64,000 bases of DNA, taken from Vannielia litorea (GTDB lineage: Bacteria; Pseudomonadota; Alphaproteobacteria; Rhodobacterales; Rhodobacteraceae). Made by a program: the position numbers and the translations under genes. Each line of letters begins with the position of its first letter. Positions within the stretch are counted from its first letter, which is position 1. The stretch covers positions 372,001 to 436,000 of the forward strand of contig NZ_FSRL01000002.1 of assembly GCF_900142295.1 (NCBI RefSeq). Reading direction: 5' to 3'. The notes below the pieces were generated by a model. That model searched no databases and was not told the origin of the DNA. It saw only the letters and a program-made list of their open reading frames with translations. This document shows, piece by piece, positions 34,270 through 41,556 of the stretch.

Positions 34270-35070
34270 TCAGGCGAGGGTCAGCACAAGCGGGCAGTGG
34301 TCGGAGACCTCGGGATCGTGGATGACGTCGAACTGCGCCACGGCGAGGCCTGCGCTCACCATCATGTAATCGGCGTGGCGCTCGGGCTTGAGGTAGAGGC
34401 TGTTGCGGGTGCCGGGATGGCCGCCCTCGGTGACCAGCTCGCGGGGAGCGAGGCGGGAGAGGATTTGCAGGGTTTCGCTGCCAGGCAAGACGTTGAAATC
34501 GCCGCAGAGTATCACCTCGTCGCCGGGTTGCCGGACGGCCTCCACGAGTGCGGCGAAACGGGCGGCCTGGGCGGCGCGTTCGGGCGTGTCGGCCTTGCCC
34601 GCCTCGGGGTCGCGCAAGCCGTGCATATGGGCGACGACCACCGCGCCCTCGGGGCGCCAGAGGCGGAGCGCGTGGCCGGTGCGGGAGCGCGGGTGGGGGC
34701 CGAAGCCATCGGCCCCGAAGCTCCCGTGGACAAAGCCCTGCGCCTGATGGGTCACCGGGAGGCCGCGGCGGATGAGCGTGGCGAGGCCCCATTGGCTCCA
34801 GACCTGCGTGGCCCCCTGCCAGAGCGGGCCACGGGCGGCGGGGCAGAAGGTGATGTCGTGGGTCGGCAGGGCCTTGGCAAGATCGGCCAGCATGTCGGCC
34901 CGCTGGGGCAGGTTGCGGCCATCGTCGCGGTAGTCGAGCCAAGGGGCGGGCGCGTCGGGAACGTGGACAACCTCTTGAACACAAAGGATATCCGCGTCGT
35001 CTTGCGCGAGCCATGCGGAGAGTTCGGCGTGCATCCGGCCGCCCCAGGCGTTGAGGCAGGTGAGGTGCAT
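34270..35070 (-). CDS. endonuclease/exonuclease/phosphatase (EEP) family protein
   Basis: A 266-residue DNase I-fold hydrolase. The metal and catalytic residues fit the family: N of LNAWGG (near 7), E of CVQEVVH (near 31), GDFNVLPGS (near 190), and the final SDHCPLVL (near 258) with the catalytic His. Substrate could be a nucleic acid, phospholipid or sugar phosphate; a signal peptide is absent so it acts in the cytoplasm. Its ATG shares one base with the rnc stop. The insertion of this gene between rnc and era is notable and suggests a link with RNA metabolism. Confidence 0.88.
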   Translation of the reverse strand: MHLTCLNAWGGRMHAELSAWLAQDDADILCVQEVVHVPDAPAPWLDYRDDGRNLPQRADMLADLAKALPTHDITFCPAARGPLWQGATQVWSQWGLATLIRRGLPVTHQAQGFVHGSFGADGFGPHPRSRTGHALRLWRPEGAVVVAHMHGLRDPEAGKADTPERAAQAARFAALVEAVRQPGDEVILCGDFNVLPGSETLQILSRLAPRELVTEGGHPGTRNSLYLKPERHADYMMVSAGLAVAQFDVIHDPEVSDHCPLVLTLA

Positions 35071-35750
35071 CAGCCCTCGAGCCGGGCCAGCAGGGCGCGG
35101 GCGGCCTCGTGCTCGGCGAGCTTCTTGCGGCGGGCCTTGCCCGTGGCCTCCTTGCCATTGGCCAGCACGGCGGCCATGTGGAAGATGAACTCGTGGCCAT
35201 CTCCCTCCTGCTTGCGCAGCTCATAGAGGGGCGGCGGCAGCCCGCGCGCCTGCGCCCACTCCTGCAGGGCGGTCTTGGCATCCTTCGCGTCGGCCTCCAC
35301 GGCCTTCACCCGGCCCAGCCAGTGCCGGCGCACCACGGCGCGCGCGGCGTCGAAGCCGGCGTCGCGGTAGACGGCGGCAATGACCGCCTCCATCGCATCG
35401 CCCAGCAGCGCCTCCTTGCGGCGCCCGCCCGATTGCATCTCGCTGCGCCCGAGCTTGAGCACATCGCCCAGCCCGATCTCGCGGGCGACCTCGGCGCAGG
35501 TCTCCTTGTTGACCAGCACGTGAAACCGGGGCGAAAGCTGGCCCTCGGCTGCGTCAGGATCCGCCTCCATCAGCGATTCGGCGACGACGAGGCCAAGAAC
35601 CCTGTCGCCCAGGAACTCCAGCCGCTGGTTGCTGGCCTGCCCCGCGGTCGAGAACGACGGGTGGGTCAGCGCGCGCAGGAGAAGCTCCGGATTGCCGAAG
35701 GCGTGCCCCAGTCGCGTGGAGAAGGCCTGAACATCCGCCGAGAGCTTCAT
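35070..35750 (-). CDS. rnc: ribonuclease III
   Basis: A 226-residue double-strand RNA endonuclease. The RNase III signature [18 protein letters not shown] lies near residues 41-58 and carries the catalytic acids; [16 protein letters not shown] near 113 holds the second metal-binding set. The C-terminal dsRNA-binding domain spans about 155-225 ([17 protein letters not shown] and the basic [18 protein letters not shown]). It overlaps lepB2 by four bases upstream and the EEP gene by one base. Confidence 0.97.
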   Translation of the reverse strand: MKLSADVQAFSTRLGHAFGNPELLLRALTHPSFSTAGQASNQRLEFLGDRVLGLVVAESLMEADPDAAEGQLSPRFHVLVNKETCAEVAREIGLGDVLKLGRSEMQSGGRRKEALLGDAMEAVIAAVYRDAGFDAARAVVRRHWLGRVKAVEADAKDAKTALQEWAQARGLPPPLYELRKQEGDGHEFIFHMAAVLANGKEATGKARRKKLAEHEAARALLARLEG

Positions 35751-36469
35751 TCGATCACTTTCCCGTATCTATCACTGCGCCAGTTACGAAAATCATAAAG
35801 CCACGACCCGGCGGCGGAAAAGAGCACCCTGTCGGCCTGGCCGCGGATGTTGGCGAGGGGCACCATGCCGATACCGCCGGCCGATTGCGGCACCCGGCTG
35901 TCGAGGCTGTTGTCGCGGTTGTCGCCCATCACGAAGATGTGGCGGGGCGGCACGGTGAACTCGGCCGTGTCGTCGAGCGGCCCGTTGGTTTGCGCGTTCA
36001 GGACGCGGTAGCTGCGCCCGCCCGGAAGATGCTCGCGCAGCAGGGATTTGAGGCAGGGCTGGCCGGGCCCGGGCTGGCCATTGGCGCAGCGAGGCAGGCT
36101 GCCGTGCGGCCCCTGGGGCGCCATGAGCTCTTCGAAATCGCCGAGAGGCTCCTGGGTGAGAGGCTCGCCGTTGAGGACAGGCACACCACCCCGCATGGCG
36201 ATGGTGTCGCCCCCCAGAGCGACGACCCGCTTGACGAAATCGGCACCGCTCACGGGATGACGGAACACCACCACGTCGCCGCGCTCGATCGGGCGTGGCA
36301 GCCGCTCGTTGACGAAGAAGTAATCGCCCACCAGCAGTGTCGGCTTCATCGAGCCGGCCGGGATGTAGGAGGGCGCCCAGATCAGGCGCAGGGCAAGGGC
36401 GAGGGCGGGGAGGCCAAAGACGAGGGCTGCGCCCAGGCCGATGAAAAGCCAGTAGAAAACCCGCCGCAA
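35747..36469 (-). CDS. lepB2: signal peptidase I, second copy, TTG start
   Basis: A 240-residue type I signal peptidase. One N-terminal membrane helix (residues 4-27) precedes the catalytic domain: S40 in [10 protein letters not shown] (box B), K80 in ADFVKRVV (box D) and [12 protein letters not shown] near 172 (box E), all intact. No ATG or GTG lies at the start of the conserved part; TTG 36469, right after the lepB1 stop, is the only suitable codon. Its N-terminal arm is shorter than in lepB1. The two enzymes are similar in box B-E, so this is a tandem duplication, with possible division of substrates. It overlaps rnc by four bases. Confidence 0.87.
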   Translation of the reverse strand: MRRVFYWLFIGLGAALVFGLPALALALRLIWAPSYIPAGSMKPTLLVGDYFFVNERLPRPIERGDVVVFRHPVSGADFVKRVVALGGDTIAMRGGVPVLNGEPLTQEPLGDFEELMAPQGPHGSLPRCANGQPGPGQPCLKSLLREHLPGGRSYRVLNAQTNGPLDDTAEFTVPPRHIFVMGDNRDNSLDSRVPQSAGGIGMVPLANIRGQADRVLFSAAGSWLYDFRNWRSDRYGKVIE

Positions 36470-36473
36470 GGGC

Positions 36474-37268
36474 TCACTCGACCTTCTTGAAAAAACGGTC
36501 GCTCCGCCATGTCCAGAAGTAGAAAAGCGAGCGCCCGGCAGAGGAGAACATGACCCGGTCGACGCGGCCGATGAGGTTTTCGTAGGGCACGTAGCCCACA
36601 CCCATCAGCTGCTGCGACACGCGGCTGTCCTGGCTGTTGTCGCGGTTGTCGCCCATGAAGAAGTAATGGCCCTCGGGCACGTTGTAGACGTTGGTGCTGT
36701 CCTGGTGCCGGTTCGGGAAGTCGCTGACATTCAGCGTGGCGTAGCTGCGGCCCGAGAGGTCGGTTTCGATGAGGCGCTGCTTTTCGCAGATGCCGCCCTG
36801 TTCGACGGGCGCGTTGGAGCAGGCGGGCTCGGTGCCCTGACTGCCCTGCGGCTCCTTGATCTCGGTGAAGAGCCCGGCGTCCTGCTGGGGGTAGGGGGTG
36901 CCGTTGACGGTGAGCTGGCCGTTGGTGACCTGGATGGTGTCGCCCGGCATCCCTATGAGACGCTTGACGAAATCGGCCCCGGTGACCGGATGGCGGAAGA
37001 CCACCACATCGCCCCGCTCGGGCTCGCCGGCCCAGATCCGGCCCGAGATCGGGCAGGCGGAGAAGGGGCAGGAATGGCGGGAGTAGCCGTAGGCCATCTT
37101 GTTGACGAAGAGGAAGTCGCCGATCAGCAGCGTGTCCTTCATCGAGCCGGTGGGGATCCAGAACGGCTGGAAGAACAGGGTGCGGAAGACGCCGGCGATG
37201 ATCAGGGCCCAGAAGATGGTCTTGATCGTTTCCATCAAGCTGTCGCCGGCTTTGGTTTTTTCGGCCAT
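36474..37268 (-). CDS. lepB: signal peptidase I
   Basis: A 264-residue leader peptidase. The membrane helix is at about residues 15-33, followed by box B IPTGSMKDTLL with S42, box D GADFVKRLIGMPGD with K102 and box [15 protein letters not shown] near 205. A cysteine-bearing loop (SRHSCPFSACPISG near 64-77) is unlike lepB2. It begins the tight block lepB-lepB2-rnc-EEP-era-DUF1491-recO. A 196-base gap with dense palindromes separates it from acpS, so its own promoter is probable. Confidence 0.95.
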   Translation of the reverse strand: MAEKTKAGDSLMETIKTIFWALIIAGVFRTLFFQPFWIPTGSMKDTLLIGDFLFVNKMAYGYSRHSCPFSACPISGRIWAGEPERGDVVVFRHPVTGADFVKRLIGMPGDTIQVTNGQLTVNGTPYPQQDAGLFTEIKEPQGSQGTEPACSNAPVEQGGICEKQRLIETDLSGRSYATLNVSDFPNRHQDSTNVYNVPEGHYFFMGDNRDNSQDSRVSQQLMGVGYVPYENLIGRVDRVMFSSAGRSLFYFWTWRSDRFFKKVE

Positions 37269-37357
37269 GCGGCTCCCTCGCCTGTGTCTGCGCCCGGGTC
37301 GCTACATGGCTGCGGGGCGGGGGCGTGTCAAGCGGGGGTAACCGCATCGTCCGCCGG

Positions 37358-37444
37358 GGTTAACGGCGCCGTTAACCGCGAATAGCACTGATACACAACC
37401 CATGCACAATCCATGCACATCCCATACGCATGTCTTTTGACATG
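37358..37444. promoter_or_regulatory. palindrome and direct-repeat cluster upstream of lepB
   Basis: In the 196-base gap between acpS and lepB: a perfect 20-base palindrome GGTTAACGGCGCCGTTAACC (37358-37377), three 11-base repeats of the form TCCCATGCACA in tandem (37399-37430), and a small CATGTC-TTTT-GACATG hairpin (37429-37444). A palindrome TAACAGCTGTTA (37456-37467) covers the acpS stop. Together they look like a regulatory or terminator-promoter segment; the protein that reads it is unknown. Confidence 0.45.
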
Positions 37445-37464
37445 TCGCGGGTCGGTAACAGCTG

Positions 37465-37875
37465 TTAGCGGACCGCGCGCAGGGGCAGGGCCTCGATCAC
37501 CACGAAGGCCTGCGCCCAGGGGTGGTCGTCGGTCAGCGTCACGTGGATCACCGCCTCGTGGCCCGGGGGGGTCATCGACGCCAGGCGCTCGGCGGCCCAT
37601 CCGGTCACCTCCATCACCGGCTGCCCGCTGTGCAGGTTGCGCACCGACATGTCCTTCCAGGCGATGCCCATGCGCAACCCGGTGCCCAGCGCCTTGGAGC
37701 AGGCCTCCTTGGCGGCCCAGCGCTTGGCGTAGGTGCCGGGCGTGTCGGCGCGGCGCTCGGCCTTGCGCTGCTCCAGCTCGGTGAACACCCGGTTGCGAAA
37801 CCTGTCGCCGAAGCGCTCGAGCGTGCCGGCGATCCGCTCGATGTTGCACAGGTCGGTGCCGATGCCGAGGATCAT
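37465..37875 (-). CDS. acpS: holo-[acyl-carrier-protein] synthase
   Basis: A 136-residue phosphopantetheinyl transferase that activates acyl carrier protein. Hallmarks: [15 protein letters not shown] (GTD with the metal aspartate, near 7) and the [16 protein letters not shown] motif (near 51-67) with the catalytic F/W-x-x-KE-x-x-x-K-A. The start overlaps the secreted-protein gene by four bases. In many alphaproteobacteria it follows pdxJ directly; here three small genes and a LysR unit lie between. Confidence 0.96.
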   Translation of the reverse strand: MILGIGTDLCNIERIAGTLERFGDRFRNRVFTELEQRKAERRADTPGTYAKRWAAKEACSKALGTGLRMGIAWKDMSVRNLHSGQPVMEVTGWAAERLASMTPPGHEAVIHVTLTDDHPWAQAFVVIEALPLRAVR

Positions 37876-38327
37876 TCGTTGCCGAGTGTCTGGGTCACGC
37901 CGATCTCGCCGGTGGACTGGTTGAGGGTGATGGTCAACTCGGTCGAATTGACGAAGTTCTTCTCGGGCAGCCAGATCATTGCCGGCAGGGTGAAGGTGAG
38001 GCCCGCCGCCGGGTCGTAGCCCGCCTCCAGCAGCTCGAACTGGATGCCGGCCCAGCCGGAGGCGTTCTCGCGGGAGAGCACCTTGCACTGGCGGCCGCCG
38101 ACCTCGTCGAAGGGCGGCGAGAGGATCATCAGGTGGTAGGGGGCGGCGGCGGGTTCGATGGTGTCGAGCAGTACCAGGCGCACGTCGCCATTGGCGAAGG
38201 TGCGGGTGCTGGCCTCCCAGGGTTCGGGGATGTTGCGGGCATCGCTGCGAAAGTCGCCGCAGTCGGAAAGCTCCTGCGCGGCCAGCGGCGTGGCGAGGAG
38301 GCACAGGAGGGCGAGTGCGCGGATCAT
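37872..38327 (-). CDS. exported hypothetical protein, 151 residues
   Basis: Signal peptide [18 protein letters not shown] (residues 1-18). The mature part is beta-rich with two cysteines (SDCGDFRSD near 23 and GGRQCKVLS near 82) that could bond. Repeated alternation of hydrophobic and charged residues suggests a small sandwich. No family recognised. It overlaps both neighbours by four bases (the 139-residue membrane protein and acpS), so it is part of the acpS operon. Confidence 0.7.
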   Translation of the reverse strand: MIRALALLCLLATPLAAQELSDCGDFRSDARNIPEPWEASTRTFANGDVRLVLLDTIEPAAAPYHLMILSPPFDEVGGRQCKVLSRENASGWAGIQFELLEAGYDPAAGLTFTLPAMIWLPEKNFVNSTELTITLNQSTGEIGVTQTLGNE

Positions 38328-38743
38328 GGGCGCCTTGCCTGCGCGCGCAGTTCCTGCCGGGCGCCCATGCCGAGGAACAAGCGGTTGACGAGGAAGGTGG
38401 CGACGAGCAGCGCCAAGGTGATGCCTGCCAGGAGGCCGGTGGGGAGCTGTGCGTACTCGGGCGTTCCGGCGGCGACGATCACCAGCATCAGCCCGGCGAT
38501 GACGGCGGCGATGCCGGTCATCACCCCGGCGGCGCGCCAGGCCTCGCCCGGCGCGAGCGGCGCACGGGTGGCGCGAGCGTGGAACTGCCCCTCCAGCATG
38601 GCGGCCAGCATGGGGGGCAGGATGGTGCCGAGACCGGAGGGCAGGCTGTAGGAGGCAAAGGTCGCCAGCGCCCAGTTGAGCGCGGCGAGTGCCAGCATCG
38701 TGGCGACATAGACGCCCGTGTAGCGGAGATAGCTGATCTGCAT
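38324..38743 (-). CDS. ABZJ_00895-like small membrane protein
   Basis: A 139-residue protein with four hydrophobic helices: 8-31, 39-52, 73-94 and 104-124. The layout, with [21 protein letters not shown] near 33-53 between helices one and two and a basic C-terminus, resembles the small ABZJ_00895-type family. No enzyme motif. Its stop overlaps the secreted-protein ATG by four bases. The 41-residue gene upstream lies 30 bases away on the same strand. Confidence 0.6.
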   Translation of the reverse strand: MQISYLRYTGVYVATMLALAALNWALATFASYSLPSGLGTILPPMLAAMLEGQFHARATRAPLAPGEAWRAAGVMTGIAAVIAGLMLVIVAAGTPEYAQLPTGLLAGITLALLVATFLVNRLFLGMGARQELRAQARRP

Positions 38744-38773
38744 GCCCTGATCTTCCTGCGGTTCGGGCGGAGG

Positions 38774-38899
38774 TTAACGCCCCGGGCGCGGCAGGGGAAG
38801 GTCGGCGAGGTCGCGCGGGCTGAGACGGCGCAGGGCGGGGTGGTCGATCGGGTCGGGGGCGGGGAGCGGCGGGAAGAGGCGCGCGAGGAGGCGTTTCAT
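38774..38899 (-). CDS. 41-residue protein divergent from the LysR gene
   Basis: A reading frame of 42 codons, ATG 38899 to TAA 38774. The protein starts with an amphipathic basic stretch MKRLLARLFPPLPAPDP and ends HPALRRLSPRDLADLPLPRPGR. The P-A-L-x-x-L-S-x-R-D-L-A-D-LP block resembles small proteins I have seen in Rhodobacteraceae beside LysR regulators. No ribosome site was weighed beyond an AGG-poor leader. It diverges from the LysR gene with a dyad operator between, so it is probably a regulated small gene. Function unknown; a membrane-active peptide is one option. Confidence 0.5.
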   Translation of the reverse strand: MKRLLARLFPPLPAPDPIDHPALRRLSPRDLADLPLPRPGR

Positions 38900-38911
38900 G
38901 CTGGGGCTCCT

Positions 38912-38930
38912 TGTTCAGATATCATGAACA
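38912..38930. promoter_or_regulatory. TGTTCA-N7-TGAACA dyad in the LysR intergenic spacer
   Basis: TGTTCAGATATCATGAACA has perfect 6-base arms; it also contains TCA-N7-TGA, which is the T-N11-A form of LysR-type boxes. It lies 12 bases upstream of the 41-residue gene start and 62 bases before the LysR ATG, the expected spot for a shared operator. Confidence 0.7.
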
Positions 38931-38991
38931 TAGAGGCTGCCAGAGGTCTGCCGTATTGCATGAGTTCTGCCACGGAGTTTAGATATGCTGA

Positions 38992-39891
38992 ATGGCTGGC
39001 CTGAATGACATACCGCTCAACGCGCTTCGGGCCGCCGAAGCGGTGGCCCGGCTTGGCGCGCTTTCGAAGGCCGCGGCGGCGCTGGGGGTCTCGCCGGGAG
39101 CGGTGAGCCAGCAGGTGGCGCGGGCGGAGGCGGCGCTGGGGCGGGCGCTGTTTGACAGGCGGCCCGGCGGGATGGTGCCGCTGGCGGGCACCGAGGAGAT
39201 CTTTGCCAACCTGGCCGACGGCTTTGCCCGGCTCACCCGCGCTGCCGAGGCCGCGCGGCGGGACCGGGCGCATGTGCTGACGATCGCGGTGGCGCCTGTC
39301 TTCGCCGCGCGCTGGCTGATCTGGCGGCTGCCGGAGTTCACCCGCGCGCATCCCGACATCCGGGTGCGGATGGACAATTCGCCCGCCCTCGTGGACTTCG
39401 CCACCACCGACGTGGACCTCGCCATTCGGGTCGGTCCCGGTGCCTACAGGGGCGTGGAGGCGGAGCGGTTGCATCCGCAGCGGATCGTGCCGGTTTGCTC
39501 GGCGGAGCGTGCGGCGCAGATCGCCTCGCCGCAGGACTTTGCCCGCCATCCGATCCTGAGGGACACTCTGGCGATGTACAGCTGGGACGACTGGCTGCGC
39601 CACGAGGGCGCGGAGGGGCTGGTGCTGCGCGATGGCCCCGAGTTCTCGGATGCCTCGCTCTGCCTCGATGCGGCGATGGCGGGGGAGGGCGTTTTTCTGG
39701 CCTTCGAGACCTTGGTGCATGACGCGCTGAAGCACGGGCGGATCGTGGCGCCGATCCCGAGGATGCACGCGACGCGCCATGCCTACTGGATGCTGCACGC
39801 CCAAGGCCGCAGCCTCTCGAACCCGGCACGGTTGTTCCGGCGGTGGATCAAGCGGGCGATGGCGGCGGAGGGGCTGGGCGGGGACCGGTGA
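38992..39891 (+). CDS. LysR family transcriptional regulator (GcvA-like)
   Basis: A 299-residue regulator: N-terminal helix-turn-helix (about 8-68) with LNALRAAEAVARLGALSKAAAALGVSPGAVSQQVARAEAALGRALF and then the GcvA-type substrate domain (about 90-295), where AHPDIRVRMDNSPALVDFATTDVDLAIRVGPG is typical (residues about 118-150). The 3' end is basic and short. Other GcvA-like members control amino acid, glycine cleavage or beta-lactamase genes; here the only candidate target in sight is the divergent 41-residue gene and its downstream membrane protein. GGAGTTTAG upstream offers a weak ribosome site. Confidence 0.9.
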   Translation: MAGLNDIPLNALRAAEAVARLGALSKAAAALGVSPGAVSQQVARAEAALGRALFDRRPGGMVPLAGTEEIFANLADGFARLTRAAEAARRDRAHVLTIAVAPVFAARWLIWRLPEFTRAHPDIRVRMDNSPALVDFATTDVDLAIRVGPGAYRGVEAERLHPQRIVPVCSAERAAQIASPQDFARHPILRDTLAMYSWDDWLRHEGAEGLVLRDGPEFSDASLCLDAAMAGEGVFLAFETLVHDALKHGRIVAPIPRMHATRHAYWMLHAQGRSLSNPARLFRRWIKRAMAAEGLGGDR

Positions 39892-39992
39892 CGGCGCGGG
39901 GGCGTTGCACAGCTTCTGCGGGCTGAGACCTCTTCCGGAAGACGTCTCGGCGTGAAGGATTTTCCGGGTGGGGCGTGTCGGGCCGGGAGGGC

Positions 39993-40736
39993 TCAGGCGC
40001 GCGCTTCGTTCATCAGGCGGCGCATTTCGGCGATGGCGGGGACAAGGCCGCGGAAGATGGCCTCGCCGATGAGGAAGTGGCCGATGTTCAGCTCGCGGAC
40101 CTCGGGGAAGGCGGCGACGGGCTGCACCGTGTCATAGGTCAGGCCATGGCCGGCGTGGACCTCGAGCCCGAGGGAGTGGGCGAAGGCCGACATCTCGCGG
40201 AGACGGTCAAGCTCCTCGTCGCGCTCCTTGACGCGCGCTTCGGCGTGGGCGTCGCAATAGGCGCCGGTGTGCAGCTCGACCACCGCCGCACCGATCCGGT
40301 GGGCGGCCTCGATCTGGCGGGCGTCGGCGGCGATGAAGATCGACACGCGGCATCCGGCCTCGGCCAGCGGGGCGATGAAATGGGCCAGCCGGTTTTCCTC
40401 GCGCGCGACCTCGAGCCCGCCCTCGGTGGTGCGCTCCTCGCGCTTTTCGGGAACGATGCAGACGGCATGGGGCTTGTGACGCAGGGCGATGGCCTGCATC
40501 TCGGCGGTGGCGGCCATCTCGAAGTTGAGCGGCACGGTGAGCGCCTCCATCAGCGCCTCGATGTCGGCGTCGGAGATGTGGCGGCGGTCTTCGCGCAGGT
40601 GCGCGGTGATGCCGTCGGCCCCGGCCTCCTCGGCCAGCTTTGCCGCGCGCAGCGGGTCGGGGTAGGCCGAGCCGCGCGCGTTGCGGACGGTGGCGACGTG
40701 GTCGATGTTGACGCCGAGGCGGAGATGGTCGGTCAT
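39993..40736 (-). CDS. pdxJ: pyridoxine 5'-phosphate synthase
   Basis: A 247-residue TIM-barrel enzyme that condenses 1-deoxyxylulose 5-phosphate and 3-amino-2-oxopropyl phosphate to pyridoxine 5'-phosphate. Family marks: [16 protein letters not shown] (near 7-22), [16 protein letters not shown] (near 39-54), [16 protein letters not shown] (near 92) and LHTGAYCDA (near 155), with [10 protein letters not shown] near 220. It follows DUF2062 gene by 106 bases. PLP made here serves the several PLP enzymes in the window, but the position is simply the conserved pdxJ neighbourhood. Confidence 0.97.
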   Translation of the reverse strand: MTDHLRLGVNIDHVATVRNARGSAYPDPLRAAKLAEEAGADGITAHLREDRRHISDADIEALMEALTVPLNFEMAATAEMQAIALRHKPHAVCIVPEKREERTTEGGLEVAREENRLAHFIAPLAEAGCRVSIFIAADARQIEAAHRIGAAVVELHTGAYCDAHAEARVKERDEELDRLREMSAFAHSLGLEVHAGHGLTYDTVQPVAAFPEVRELNIGHFLIGEAIFRGLVPAIAEMRRLMNEARA

Positions 40737-40842
40737 TATGCGGTCCTCTTCGGGGCGGACCTTAGGGCGGGTTTGCGCCGGGTGGAAGGGGCCCGCGCCG
40801 CGCCGCAGCTAAGACGCCTCGAAGGGCGGATGAGCGGGCCCG

Positions 40843-41514
40843 CTACTCGCCCGCGACCTCGCCTTCCTGCTTCTTCCGTTTCGCGGCGATCTCCTGGAGC
40901 TTGGCCTTGAGCTGGCCCTTGCGGCGCTGCTGGTAGGCGGTGATCAGCGGAACCGAGACGTAGTAGCAGACCGTGGCGCAGATGATGCCGGGCACGATGC
41001 CGCCGACGAGGTAGGGCAGGAACACATCGTCGAAGAAGCCCGCGAGCTTGCCCCAATGGGCGCGCTCGGGGGTGAAGATGGCGAGAAAGTTGTTCCACAG
41101 GTCCGACATGGCGCCGGAGAAGGCCTGGATCAGCCCCTGGCTGTCTTCGGGCTTGGGGCCGCGCCCGAAGACCGGGCGGGTGCCCAGCATCCAGTGGCCC
41201 AGCCGCAGCGAGAGGGCCGCGATGATCGGAAAGGTGATCGGGTTGCCGAAGAAGGTGCCGAGGATCGCCGCGAGGATGTTGCCGCGCATGGCCTTGGCGA
41301 CGATGAAGGCCGAGAGGAAGTGGAGACCGTAGAACGGGGTAAAGCTCACGAAGACCCCGGCCCAGATGCCGCGCGCGATGCGGTTGGGCGCGTCGGGCAG
41401 GCGGCGGAGGCGGTGGCGGACGTATTGCGCCGCACGATACCAGCCGCCACGCGGGTAGAAGAACTCGAGGACGATCCGCCCCCAGCTTCGCCTATCCCTG
41501 CGCCTGAATACCAA
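40843..41514 (-). CDS. DUF2062 domain membrane protein
   Basis: A 223-residue inner-membrane protein: an N-terminal basic, amphipathic section (RGGWYRAAQYVRHRLRRLPDAPNRIARG), then the DUF2062 block GIWAGVFVSFTPFYGLHFLSAF (near 48-69) and FFGNPITFPIIAALSLRLG (near 88-106), a helix near 155-185 and a lysine-rich tail RRKGQLKAKLQEIAAKRKKQEGE. Role unknown; in alphaproteobacteria it is commonly between rel and pdxJ. The rel gene is 42 bases upstream on the same strand. Confidence 0.9.
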   Translation of the reverse strand: MVFRRRDRRSWGRIVLEFFYPRGGWYRAAQYVRHRLRRLPDAPNRIARGIWAGVFVSFTPFYGLHFLSAFIVAKAMRGNILAAILGTFFGNPITFPIIAALSLRLGHWMLGTRPVFGRGPKPEDSQGLIQAFSGAMSDLWNNFLAIFTPERAHWGKLAGFFDDVFLPYLVGGIVPGIICATVCYYVSVPLITAYQQRRKGQLKAKLQEIAAKRKKQEGEVAGE

Positions 41515-41556
41515 TGCTCGCTCCCTCCTGTCGCGGCCCGCCGGGGGGCCGCGGGT

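Noticed and set aside
37358..37377. GGTTAACGGCGCCGTTAACC as a CtrA box
   Set aside because: The TTAA half-sites are 8 bases apart rather than the 7 of the CtrA consensus, so I list it only as a palindrome.
37399..37430. Three short repeats as a CRISPR-like array
   Set aside because: Repeats are 11 bases in direct tandem with no spacers and no cas genes.
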